Positions 50,508-61,250 of a stretch of 64,000 nt of DNA are shown here, in pieces (the first letter of the stretch is position 1; each line of letters opens with the position of its first letter). A model generated the notes under the pieces. It was not told where the DNA came from. It searched no databases and saw only the letters and a program-made list of their open reading frames with translations. Origin of the DNA: Euglena gracilis (lineage: Eukaryota > Euglenida > Euglenophyceae > Euglenales). The position numbers were made by a program, and so were the translations under genes. The DNA lies in assembly GCA_039621445.1 (NCBI GenBank), contig CP154954.1, positions 70,188,670 to 70,252,669 on the forward strand, in the 5' to 3' direction.

Positions 50508-51868
50508 GTACGTCCAAAGCTTTCCCTTTCCCCCTTTCTGGGACTTTCTGAAAAAGCCTTTCGCTTTCGCGTTGGTGCGCGGCCTACTTATGGTAGGGAA
50601 ACGTCTTTGGAGTAACAAAAAGTTGTTTTCCCCTTCTGTCCCCAATTCCCCGAGAGGCAAAGCACAAGACAAAGACTTCAGAAGTTTCTTCTGGAGTCAA
50701 GTTCGATTGTTCTGAGGGTTTTTCTTTCTGACAAAACCAATGGTCAAACTTGGAATTGATGACAGTAAAGAATACCACCTGTGGGGGAAAGAGAGAAAAG
50801 TGCTGACGTGTCCAGGGGCAGATCCCAGAAGGGTCTGCCACGATCTTACCAACTGTGGTTTCCACAGTGGTGCGACCGTCACAGATCCCACTCTGCAGAT
50901 ATCGTACAGAGCTGGGACGTGCCTGGTACACATCCCCCTCCCAGGGGTACGCCCGATTTCCTTCATGGACCGGGGATTCCCAGGTCCAGTCAGGATATCT
51001 GACGTCTCCCCGGTGGGGTTCACTTCTACCCCATTCGGTGTCTCTTCTTTCCGCACAGTGGCATCCACCCACAGCCCAAAAACGCGCAAAAGGTTAGCCG
51101 TGTTTCGCGGTTACCTATTAGCCGTTTCAGCTTAGGTGAGGTGTGAAAGAAAAAGCCCACTGTTGGAAACGGGGCTTGGTAGGTTTCCTGACAAAGTGTC
51201 CCATCCACCCACTTTGGGTGTGCCGAAGGCACGAGGGGTTGGTCAAGCGTATTCGCTGAAAACCTGAGGGGAGAGGTGTGGAAGGGGGGGCAGGCTCCTA
51301 TCCTGGGCATACCCGGATCAGGCTCCTAGGCGGTCATATCCGCACTAGGAAACAAAAGCCTACTTACAAAACAGACTGCCGGCGACAGCTTTGCGGGGTG
51401 GGGGGAAAGTAGAGAGGAGAGGGGGGGGCTGCCTTAGGCCAGAACAGAATTTTTGCTGTCTGGCAGCCTTAGGCGGTCTTATTGGCCGAAAAATGACAAG
51501 TTTGCCTATTATTACGGCGTGCGCGCTGCGTGCTGTGTGTCACTTAGCGGCTTTCCAGGTTTCCCGGCTGCCAAGGTGGTCACAGCAGTAGCTCCTTCAC
51601 GACGCGATAAGAGGCGCTTACCTCCTGCAGACGGTTTCCGTCCGTATGGCCATTGGTATAGGGAGTGGCGGGGGGGGGGGCTCTTGGATGCTTCCATCCA
51701 GAGCGCAGAGTGTGTGACACAGACCCAGGTTCATCCCAGGGCTGTTTAGCGATTTCCGCTACCCGTGTAATGTGTATGAGTCTCTGGGGTGTCCAGGCTC
51801 CGTGAAGGCACTTACCTTACAATGGGCCGGGTAATGCCGTTTCGGCTTTACATCCTTTCCAACCGCCA
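50508..51868. other. Unique sequence, nothing recognised
   Basis: Frames up to about 160 codons exist on both strands (for example minus 50584-51072), with no domain and no convincing start. There is a near repeat of GCCTTAGGC at about 51430 and 51467. No RNA gene recognised. Confidence 0.4.
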
Positions 51869-53830
51869 TTAATCATGGCGGGAGTGCAGGGGATCTTCCA
51901 CCAGGACCATCTGGAATTGTGGTGGTGGTGGCATGTCCTGTGACGGTTGTGGCGGTGTCCTGTCTGGCGATTTGTAGTCAAAGTGAGGTGCCACCCAGTC
52001 CCGAGCCCATCCTTCGGGAACTCTGTGCTTGGTTGCACTCGCTCTTTCCGCGAGGAACCATTGCAGCTTCTCCCAGAATTTCCTGGGCAGAGTGGCTGGC
52101 CAGATGAAGTGATTCATCCGTTGGTGATTGGCTGACACCTGCGGGGCATTCCCCAGGTGGAAGTCAATTCGCATGTGATACGCACATTCCGCGCGGACTG
52201 TATGGGGTCGTAATACGGCCCCAAGCCAGTCTTTCCAGATCATCCCGTGCTTTTCGGGTGGCCATTGTGGCAGGCACCAGCGACCGTTTCGGTCCTGGGT
52301 TGTGAACAGTCGGAAAAATATCTTTTCCCTGTCCGCTGTCTCCCAGAGGTAAGGTAATCTCACCCCTGCCTCCCCAGCAGCGAGGAGTATCGCCCCACTG
52401 TCGACCTGCCACCCACGGGCCATTCCCGTGTGGCGGTAGTCGTCAAGCTTGAGGTTGGAGTACTTGAAAAAGTCCTTGTACTTTTTGTGCAAGGTGGAGT
52501 ATTCCTCCAGTGGCTTCTGGGCACTTGGCTCGATTGTGCGAACTGCGCCTTCCGCAGTTTGCCAGAATGTACCTCGAAGGCAGTTGACGCAGAGTAGTGG
52601 TACATTCGTACCATCCCGCTCGGTGTACCCAAAATTGTGCTTGTGGGTCCAACTGTCTACGCACTTGGCGCATACCAAGGCGGCACAGTTGGGTATGTAT
52701 ACATCCTTGTGGAACGATTTACGCTCCACAAGGTTGCACACATGGACGAGGGGTAATCCCAAGTCAGGTGCACTGTTATACATCTTGTGGCATACAGTGC
52801 AAAGCCACACAAAACGGTTTTCCGTCGTTTTGTCGATGAGGAATTCCTCGCCGAAGTATTGGGCCAAAACACGAGGGGATCTGGAATTGTAATAATTCCA
52901 GGTCACGTTCTGATCAAAGGACCATTTTCGGCCCTGAGAGAACAGTGGCTCAATCCACCGGTTGAGACATTAATTTGTCCTCAGTTTGTGGTCGATCATC
53001 ATGTACCTGTTTTTTCAGGTTATGAGTCTCAGGATCATCCTGATTGTTCGCCTTCCAGTCGACGATAACCTCGTTTTCCGAGGGTGTCTTGGCTGTTGAG
53101 GCGCGGGATTTTCCCTGCCCCTTTGACGGACGTTCGGCTGTGAGGTGTTCCCATAGCCGGATGACGCGACGTGCGTGAATCCTTGTCCCGAGGTTCATCC
53201 CCGAGAAGAGGATGCAGCACCCTGGCCGCCAGCACCACCACCGCCTTTCGGTGGGGGCTGATCACCAGATTTCGGTGTGGGCTTGCAAGGGGCGGCCTAG
53301 CTTTGTTTTCGCCGGGGCCTTCGGACTTCCGGTTTCCGGAGTGTCCGAGGGCCGCCGTTCGGCGTCACGCTTGCTCGCCCAGGTACGTGGTGACGCTTGG
53401 GACGGGGGTCTTCTCCCCGACGCCGAGCGTCGTGGACCTTCAGCAGTGGTTTCCCGAGCTGATGGTCGTCCTACACGCTCCTTCGCGGCTTCCGTTGGTT
53501 TCCCATGCGTAGCCGTGAGGGATGTGTAGGCTTGCCCGGCGCACTTCGCGCTGGTTGAGCCTGTGGTGGACGCATGGACGTCCGCTCGGCCTGTTTTTCA
53601 GGCGCCGGTGTCCGTGTGCCTTGACGCTTCTGTGCAGTGATTGTGGCTGTGCCCTGAGGTGCGGGTTCATCCCGTGCCTCTGGTGGCACTGCCAGTGCTG
53701 GTACAGGTTTATCCTGTACTGGCACGGCGGGTATAGTCTCCACTGCCATTGCTGTCTGGTCGCCTTCCGTCCGTGTCGCTTCCGACACTGGCGGTGGCGC
53801 CGGCGTTGGGGGAGGTTCATCCTCCGCCAT
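51869..53830 (-). pseudogene. Unrecognised protein with Pro-rich N-terminus and Cys-pair domain
   Basis: Read on the minus strand, an ATG in good context (CACCCATGG-like) at 53830 opens a Pro/Ala/Glu-rich segment. Basic and acidic linker pieces follow in shifted frames (53265-52950), then a 345-codon frame at 52906-51869 that has no ATG of its own. That last part carries CTVCHK, CAALVCAKC and LLCVNC, which suggests a zinc-binding fold, and is Trp-rich toward the end (WARDWVAPHF). I do not recognise the family. It lies downstream of, and on the same strand as, the integrase/chromodomain remnant at 54195-54957, so it may be an extra 3' gene of that element or an unrelated host gene. At least two frameshifts would be needed to join the pieces. 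Confidence 0.35.
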
Positions 53831-54194
53831 GGGTGTAGTGTGAGGTGTTTATTCCACCGGCTGGGCAGTTTCCGCCGCAGCTGTGGAAGAGCTGGCCGCA
53901 GTGCCACGTGGAGTGACAACTGCGCTCAGTGACCGCAAACCACCAAGTACGCGCCCGCCCAGCGAGGTGCGCCGCTCAGGTCCTTCACCTGAAGTGGGCT
54001 CCTCCGCTGGCTCCTCTTCCACCGGGCAGCATGATACCGCCCGGGGTCGGTACGGTGGGGTGGTTGGGTTATTGGTTGTAAGTTGGTAAGGGTAACTGCT
54101 TGAGTATTATTTGGTATAAAAAAATCTGCGGAAAGAAAGAATGATAATAATCAATGATAAAAAGAAAAGAAAAAAACATGTGTTTCCCATGCGT

Positions 54195-54957
54195 CTCAAA
54201 AACTTGTCATGGAAACATCAATGTTATGCTTCTTGTTCCACGGCTTCCAATCTTGCTGGGAATACCCAACAAAACTGGTTGCTAGCTCCCAAGTGTCCTC
54301 CTCGGGCCCATACCCTTTCCAGCAGACTTTCCAAAGGTGCATACCTTTGTCGATTTTGTGATCGATAATTTTTCGACTACAAAGTCGTCCGTCTCAGGTA
54401 ATCTGGAACGGGGCTTGAAGTGCAAGCACGGGATGGGTTTCCCATCCGGCGGTGACAGGTATGGCTTGAAGTCGTCCATATGAACGTCCTCAACGCCATT
54501 CGGTAATGCGACCTTGTATCGCCCGCTGGTACCTAGTCTTTCTAGGATTTCACAGGGGCCGAGCCAGATGGGGTCCAGCGTGGAAGACTGCATGCGAGTA
54601 CGGCTATTCCGCACCCACACGCGGTCACCGAGGACTATACACAGGTGACTTGAAATTCTGCTAAAACGATTTCTGTTTAGTTGCATGAAAATCAGTGACG
54701 CGCTTTTGGACTGCAGAACGTAGATTTTCTACTTCCGCAAACCAGGTCTCGCAACTGACACTCGTTCGGGCGGGTCGCTCCGAAGGGACATCCCCTATGC
54801 CCGGAGGGTCCCGTCCGAAAACTAATTTATAGGGTGAGTGAGGCAAAACCAACCCTGGTAGGATATTGATATAAAACAAAGACCGTGGTAGCACTGATAT
54901 ACAGTTGCTGCGCGAGTCAGCCAGTGAAAGGCGAAGCATATTCACGACGGATTTCAC
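54195..54957 (-). pseudogene. pol: Chromovirus integrase C-terminus and chromodomain remnant (element E)
   Basis: The piece from 54957 contains the end of an integrase core (SPYKLVFGRDPPG). After a frameshift near 54670, a C-terminal module follows (GDRVWVRN, DPIWLGPCEIL, VHMDDFKPYL). After a further one-base shift near 54365 comes a chromodomain (IIDHKIDKG, WKVCWKGYGPEEDTWE), ending at TGA 54195. The integrase active site and everything upstream are missing. It is distinct in sequence from elements A, B and C. Confidence 0.75.
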
Positions 54958-54959
54958 CG

Positions 54960-55364
54960 CTGCCTCGGATCCACCATTTACTTTGGGTCGGTATATAATG
55001 GAAAAATGTTGCTCAGTTCCGAGTAAGACGCAGTTTTCTGGGTGTCTCTCGGGGTGTCTTTTTCCTTCTTACCCTTGATATTTGAATGCACAACATTTTG
55101 CCAGCTTGATAGGATGAAGTGTTCAGGCTTGGAACCACCTACAGAGAGGCAGTTCAATCAAATTAAATTGGGAACTTCCGCAAAGCAGAAGATTCCGAGG
55201 TTGGTCTTTTTTTGGCCCCGCCCGGCGCCACATCCCAGGGGCCGCCGCCCACACTCCCCTCCCGGACCGCTTGCGTACCGCCTTCGGCAATTTTTAAGGG
55301 GGCCCAGGGGAAGTTTACGGGCCCTTTTTGTCCCCCGAAGCTTTCCGCTTTGGGGGGGAGGCGC
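54960..55364. other. Spacer, nothing recognised
   Basis: Unique sequence upstream of the integrase remnant on its strand. No upstream pol domains could be read in any frame. Confidence 0.4.
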
Positions 55365-55530
55365 CTCGGCCCCCGTGGGCCCGAGGCCTGGGGTTTTTTG
55401 GCCCCCCTGGGGGGGTTTCCCCCTGGGGAGGGCTCGGCCCCCGTGGGCCCGAGGCCTGGGGTTTTTTGGCCCCCCTGGGGGGGTTTCCCCCTGGGGGGGG
55501 GATCGGCCCCCGTGGGCCCGTGCCGTGGGT
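55365..55530. repeat. GC-rich tandem repeat, about 68 bp period
   Basis: Units start at 55365, 55433 and 55502 (the last incomplete), each beginning (C/A)TCGGCCCCCGTGGGCCCG, with GGGGTTTTTTGGCCCCCC and GGGGTTTCCCC in the full units. No gene. Confidence 0.85.
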
Positions 55531-55662
55531 TTTCTTTTCCTTGCTGGGGTGTGGCCGGCGGTTTTTTTTGGGTGGGGGGGAAGGAAGTAACGTACAGCAA
55601 TTTCCGAGTCCGGGGATTAGAATCGCAATCCAGGGTCCGCTCAATGTCCACATAGTGAATGG

Positions 55663-56236
55663 TGAATGGGGGGCAGGTAACATAGGAGTTCACACCGCCA
55701 CTCTCGAATTCAAGATCCCAGGGCCTTAATTCCTTCATCGAGGAGGGGGCGGGTAACGTCGTGTTCACACCGCCACACACACCTGTGATTCATGCAAATC
55801 TGCTTCCAATTCACATCGAACAGACGACACGGGGCAGGCAACCCGCAGGTTTACACCGCCATCTCTATGCCAACCATTCTGCAGATCTGATCCAATTCCA
55901 CTGAATTGAAATTGGGGGGCAGGCAACCCTCGGGTCCACACCACCACACTCCAACCAACCCAACGATTCATGTTCGGCGACGGGCAGCCGAACCGCCCTG
56001 AGCACCCCCCCCCCCATCAGGAGTGACGGGCCGTCGAACCTCCCAGAGCATCCATCGACAATCGACAACCAACACCAGGAATTTCCAGTCATTCTTTCTG
56101 TGTCGACGCAGGCCAATAAGTGCACAATTGAAAGCATGATGATTTCCGTCCTTTCCTGATCGGGGATCTTGGATACTGGCCGAGGAGGGGATTAGGCTGG
56201 GAGGGGGAGGGCAGGCAACACTCGGTCAACACCGCC
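55663..56236 (-). repeat. Dispersed degenerate repeat, GGCAGGYAAC...TTYACACCGCC
   Basis: At least five copies at about 55670, 55747, 55831, 55915 and 56208, spaced about 80 bp in the first four, with a weaker relative near 55974. On the minus strand each encodes a GGV(N/D)xRVACP-like peptide. Whether this is a decayed protein repeat or a DNA minisatellite cannot be told. Confidence 0.55.
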
Positions 56237-56881
56237 TCATTCACACGTCTCCGTGAACCACTGGTACCGCTGTCGACGGTACCTCCTCTTGCACGCCTCG
56301 GTGAGTCCACGTTCATCTCCACTTCTCCTGCGGGCTCGGGACGATGCTCCTTCATCTCCTGGGGGCATGTCCTTCAGGGTCTCTTCCTGGAATCTTCGAT
56401 ACTGGACCAAGCACGCCCGGACTGGCCAACGCAATGGCCCAGTCGGCTGCATCTGGCCCGCCTGCTGGTCCCAGATCTCGAAGAACCGGGTTCCTTCCTC
56501 GAAGATGATGAACTTCACTGTCATCTTCTGCAGCACTGGCCACCATGTTGCTGTACGCCACTCTGGAGCAGTCAGCACCATCTCCTGCACCTGGTCCGCG
56601 ATGATCTTGAGGATGACTTGATTCATCAACGTCCACGGTGTACCAGGCGTATGCTTCTGTCCCCTTCCGTTGAGGAAGTTAGGATGGAAGCAGATCCTAT
56701 TAGGATCTCCTAATGGGTGCCCCTTCTCTCTCCACAGGTGGTATTCTTCTTTATACCTTTTCCTTCCTTTCCACCGGACCGGACTTGGTAATCCAGTCCG
56801 TCCTCCCTGCATTGCTCTGTGCTTTGCTTCTTGGGAAGTGGGAAAAGAGTTTTTACTGTTACTCTGATTTTCAGTTCCCAA
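56237..56881 (-). pseudogene. Retroelement Dam-like methyltransferase fragment
   Basis: A 214-codon frame. TPWTLMNQVILKIIADQVQEM and LTAPEWRTATWWPVL match the block that follows the NPPW motif in retroelement Dam-like domains (compare DIRS NPPWSIIPQWVQRL...LLIVPHW). The catalytic NPPW is reduced to GTPW, and the N-terminal DxFA block is not seen. It is on the same strand as the integrase remnant at 54.2-55.0 kb and upstream of it, so both could belong to one decayed element (inference). Confidence 0.5.
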
Positions 56882-57236
56882 GTAGGTGCGCCAAGGCGAA
56901 AGCGAAGGCTTTTGGGAATTGGGAAAGGGGAATTGGGAATCAGACCTACACTTGGTAGCAGATTAGGTCACGATCCTACACATACAGCCCATACAGAAAG
57001 AAACGCTATCAAGTATTACACTTGGTAGCAGATTGGTTCGATCCGACGCTGACTGGCAGCGGAGAGCCCCTGCTCCGTTATTACACGGTCGCAGCGTCAG
57101 CTCCCGGCTTCTAGTCAACGTCTAAGCAGACGAGCAGGCTCCGGAAGGTTCTGTACGGTATTACCCGTTACAGCCCCTCTGGTGCCAGCACAACCGCTTA
57201 GTTTTGGGGGTTTTTGCTGTTTTTGTCATCAGAAAG
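56882..57236 (+). promoter_or_regulatory. Leader of element C with primer-binding site candidates
   Basis: TACACTTGGTAGCAGATT occurs twice, at 56947 and 57017. As in element A, an ACA ending, two bases and TGGTAGCAGA follow each other, so a 5' LTR ending near 57020 with an initiator-Met-type primer-binding site from 57023 is plausible. Downstream TTGGTTCGATCC also resembles the complement of a tRNA T-arm. No LTR pair can be compared within the window. Confidence 0.4.
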
Positions 57237-60200
57237 ATGCAAAGCACAGGCCCCAACCATGAATTCAATTATGCCTTATTACAGGAATAATTGCAAGACA
57301 TTGACCAAGAAAATGGGGATTGGAAGCTTTTATGTGAAAGTGCTTCCAGTTCCCACGCCGATGAGGCACAATTGATTCAATTGTCACAATTGCAACACTT
57401 GTCATCATTGACAGTGGTCGGCGATGAGCCCTCCACATCATTGGCTTCAGAGGCTAATGCGGCCTCTTCCGCACTCATCTTGCCACAACGGGGGTATTCG
57501 CCTCTGTCTGCGGCAATGGTGCAGCTGCGCACACCGGAGAGGCCCGTGGTGATTCCACCACCGGGCTTCTCCGGTGATGGTGGGCTAGAGACCCCATGTT
57601 TCTTTCAACCACCACCCGCTCTTCCACCGGCAAGCCCTTACAGAGCTTTGCCACCACCACCCGATCTTGGGTGCTATCCCACACTACCTTGGCAACCGGA
57701 GACTCGCCTAGTGGTACCAGAATTCTCTGGCACGTCCCAACCCATGGATGGCTATGGGAAGGGCACTGGTGAGCTCCTTACCGCTGAGGATGTGCAGGAT
57801 ATCGTTGCTCGGCTTCCAGGGGATCACCCCCTTGTTGGGCAGTTCAACCATGTGCAACAATGCGTTGCAGAATGTGCAACCGCACTAAACAAAGTGCTCC
57901 AGTTTGATGACGACAACCAAAAACATGTCTTCACCAAGCTAGAATTCTGCTGGAATTACTTGCAGGAAGTTGGCAAATATTGCCAGAGGAATTTCGAAAG
58001 TGCGGGTATTGACCTTGCAAACTTTCAGGAAACCTTTGACAAAATGTGTCAACAACTCCCGCAAAACTTCCGGCAAATTAGTGAATGCATGCATGAAGCG
58101 GAAACCCGGAATGACTCCAAGTTTCTGCACTTGCATGACTCACTACAACGGTTATCGGGACAAATGGAGTCCTGTTCATCCGCGTTGTTGCATTTGCAAC
58201 AACAGTTGCATGCACGAGATTCCTGGTCTTCAACATCCAGTACTGGTGGATTTGTGTCTATGGACCATTTCACCACATTATCCGCAACTTTCCATGAATC
58301 GCAACACCGCATTATGCAGTTGTGCGATGAAACGGAAAAGTTTCGGCAATTCCAGTCACAAACCAACGAGAATTTTGCTCCCCACACGTATGTGCGGCAG
58401 TTGGAGGAGCGACTTTCTCGTTTGGAGCAGAAAACCTGCTATTGTGACGCAAAGCAGGTTGGATTATTCAATCTGAGCGCGAAAGTCGCGGAAATGGCAC
58501 AACGGCAGGATTCGCTGCAGTTGCAGTTGCAATCCGACATTGGCGGGATTGAACTCGGCCATTGCGGGTTTGCAACAAAGCTATTCCGCACTTTCCCACC
58601 GAGTTCCGGACATTAGCGGTATTCAGACTGCTATTGGAGAACTCCATACCCGGTATGCATCGGTGTCTACCAAAGTTACGGAAATGCAGTCTCTACCTGC
58701 AGGTTCCAGTTCTGGGATTACCGAGAACCCTTATTTCAAGGCATTTTATGAGAAAATGCTCACTAACAATCAGGAAACCTTGCAAGAGGTTTTGCAACAG
58801 CCTATTACGGCTTGAGGAATCGGTGAATCGGAATGCCCGATCCACGCAAAGTGAGATTACCAGGTTGGATGAGCGGATTTCCGTGTTGTTGGATAAGCCA
58901 CAACCCGGAAATTTGCCCGTGGGTACCACAACCGCGTTCTCGGATAACAGTGCACCGGTTGCACCCACCACCACACCAACCAAGGTAACATCACCTTTGC
59001 AGATTCTCTCCAATGCTGTAAAAGCATTAATGGGACAACTCCAATTATTGGATAAGTCTCACGGGAAACTTGTCCAAGATGTTACCGTAATTTCCGAGAG
59101 GATTCCGCACTTGGATGACTTCCCCCGTTACCGCAAGCGTATTCGCGCTTTGGAGGATGAAGTTGACCGTATTTGCGGCCAACTCCAACTCGTTGAGCAT
59201 TTGGAGCAAAGTGTGCATGACTTGTCAGTGGGTTTGGATAATGTGTCCAACCAACAGCGGGTTTAACACCGCAATTCGGCAGTATGCATTGCCGAAGGGG
59301 CGCCAAATGCTCCAGATTCGCGTTCCCACAACCCGAATCTGGGTGCACATGCACCACCACCACCACCCGTGTCCCGAGTGTCACAATCCGCGATTCCGCG
59401 AATTGTGCCACCATTGGCTTTGTCCACAACCCAAACCCAGTTTTCGGATCAATTTTCCATTACGGGAAACGAATTTTCGGAAAACACGGCGATTCTGCCA
59501 AGTCTCCACAAAGAAATCCATCATTCCGTGCTTGTGCGTGGAATGAGCCAAACCCGTACACCGGGAGTGGGTCACATGTTGCATGCGCGACATACCCCCA
59601 CACCGGAGAGTCCCCGTATTACGGGTGACCAACAGGGTTTGCGACCGGATTTCCGGTACCAGGATTCACCTTCACCAGAAATTTCGCGATTCCGACAAGA
59701 ACGCGGAAAGGATACGCTTGGTGCGCGAGCGTACCCGGGCCCGAATCCACGGAATACCACCGAGGGCCAACGGGTTTTTCAGAAAGACTTCAAGGACACC
59801 ATCGCAATCGCGAATAAGGTGAAACCCCAATGGGACGGTGATCCAACCACAGTTTTTCCGGGACTGGGAGTAATACTGGGCATTGAAAGGGCCAACCCAG
59901 GACACAAACCCGGAGGTGATCAAGATGGAATTCATCGATTGCCTCCCAAGGGATGAGAAGGAGCGCGCGCGACAACTTGTCATTCGCTACCGCGTTTGCT
60001 TTGATGACCTGGTGGAGCAATACGCTTCCACCAGTTCAAGTTTGGTCGCTAGGATTACCCTAGAGACCAAGTGGCGGCAATGCGCCCCACCCGACCGCAA
60101 GTGGAAGTCCATTGACCTTTGGTATGCCAAATGGTTAGGACTTGCCGCTGAAGTGGATGAACTCAGTGAAAAGCAAATGCGCGAACAGTTTGACGCTGTT

Positions 60201-60269
60201 CTAATGCATTTCACGCCTAGCCTCATCAAGGATATCCATCGTGAGGAGTTGGCGGGCAATGACTCTTGA
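57237..60269 (+). pseudogene. gag: Element C Gag
   Basis: ATG 57237 opens a frame that meets TAA at 57288 and continues in the same phase to 58616. Further pieces are at 58540-58815, 58562-59266, 59260-59956 and 59883-60269 in shifted frames. The first about 130 residues are Pro-rich and the middle is long coiled coil. A Pro/Thr segment follows, then a capsid-like part near 59820-60260 (VKPQWDGDPTTVF, then ARQLVIRYRVCFDDL). At least three frame changes and one stop make it non-functional as read. Confidence 0.75.
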
Positions 60270-61014
60270 CCAACGCTGGAAATATGTTTCCAAGCAACTG
60301 AAGCTATCACAGCTTCTTGGTCAGATTCAATCCGCATATACCGCACACCCAACCGCTGGATTACCGGCTGGTTCGGTGAACACATTGCAAAAATCACCGG
60401 TTTCACCCACTTCACCCACCACGGGATCGAAAACGCGATACCCGCGTTCTTCGGACCAAGCCACGGATAAAGTGTGCTTTTTGTGCAACAAATCGGGACA
60501 TATGTCTCGGGAATGTCCTAATCCTGAAGCGCGTAAGCGTATTCAGAGTCCGCGAGGCTCGACCTCATCACGAGGTTCGGGTTCCTCCGCGTTTTCACGC
60601 CAATCGGGCAATTCACGGTCATCGGGTCCCCGTTCCGGTGGTATTAGCCCCCGGATCCCGTTCCGCGATGAGCGGAAACACGGTACCCCTCGGGGTAGGT
60701 CACCCGGTGCCCCGGCCAAGAAGCGTGATTCTCATCGCGAGACATCGCGATCGCGTTCGCGAAGCGGATCATCTTCTTCGCGATCCTCATCGGGAAAACC
60801 CGGATACACCGGTCATGGTCGACGGGATACCCGGTCACCACGACGGTTTGACGGGAAATCGGGAAACCGATCCCCCCGTTATCCAGATTCGCGACACAAA
60901 TCTCGGTGTTCGCTTTGTGGATCGAGTGATCACCACTCATCCAAATGTCCGCGTTCTCGTTCTCCCCGCCCTGGCCAACGTCATCGCGATATGAATCGCG
61001 GTGACAAGGGTTAA
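60241..61014 (+). CDS. gag: Element C nucleocapsid region with two zinc knuckles
   Basis: The C-terminal Gag part. First CX2CX4HX4C knuckle: CFLCNKSGHMSREC, near 60477. Then about 130 residues of Arg/Ser/Gly-rich sequence resembling an RS domain. Then a second knuckle, CSLCGSSDHHSSKC, near 60907. It ends at TAA 61012. Two knuckles separated by an RS-like linker would give extended RNA binding. It follows the capsid piece by a small overlap (60241-60269) in a different frame. Confidence 0.8.
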   Translation: MRSWRAMTLDQRWKYVSKQLKLSQLLGQIQSAYTAHPTAGLPAGSVNTLQKSPVSPTSPTTGSKTRYPRSSDQATDKVCFLCNKSGHMSRECPNPEARKRIQSPRGSTSSRGSGSSAFSRQSGNSRSSGPRSGGISPRIPFRDERKHGTPRGRSPGAPAKKRDSHRETSRSRSRSGSSSSRSSSGKPGYTGHGRRDTRSPRRFDGKSGNRSPRYPDSRHKSRCSLCGSSDHHSSKCPRSRSPRPGQRHRDMNRGDKG

Positions 61015-61250
61015 TCCTCCAACCGCCATAAAGTCGGTTTCAAGATATCTTGTTTGGAGGATGACACCCCGGCTTCGGGCAGGAGGGGGATGAGACCACG
61101 GATACCGATTTCGACGAGGCCCGCATGGCGGTGCGCACGTTGAAATCCGTTTATACCTCTAAAAGGCCCATAGCCGGCTATTCGGCCGGTTCGGACCTGG
61201 AGTAGGGGAGCCCGAGGTCCGAGGGCACGGACCTCTGGGCTGATGAACAG

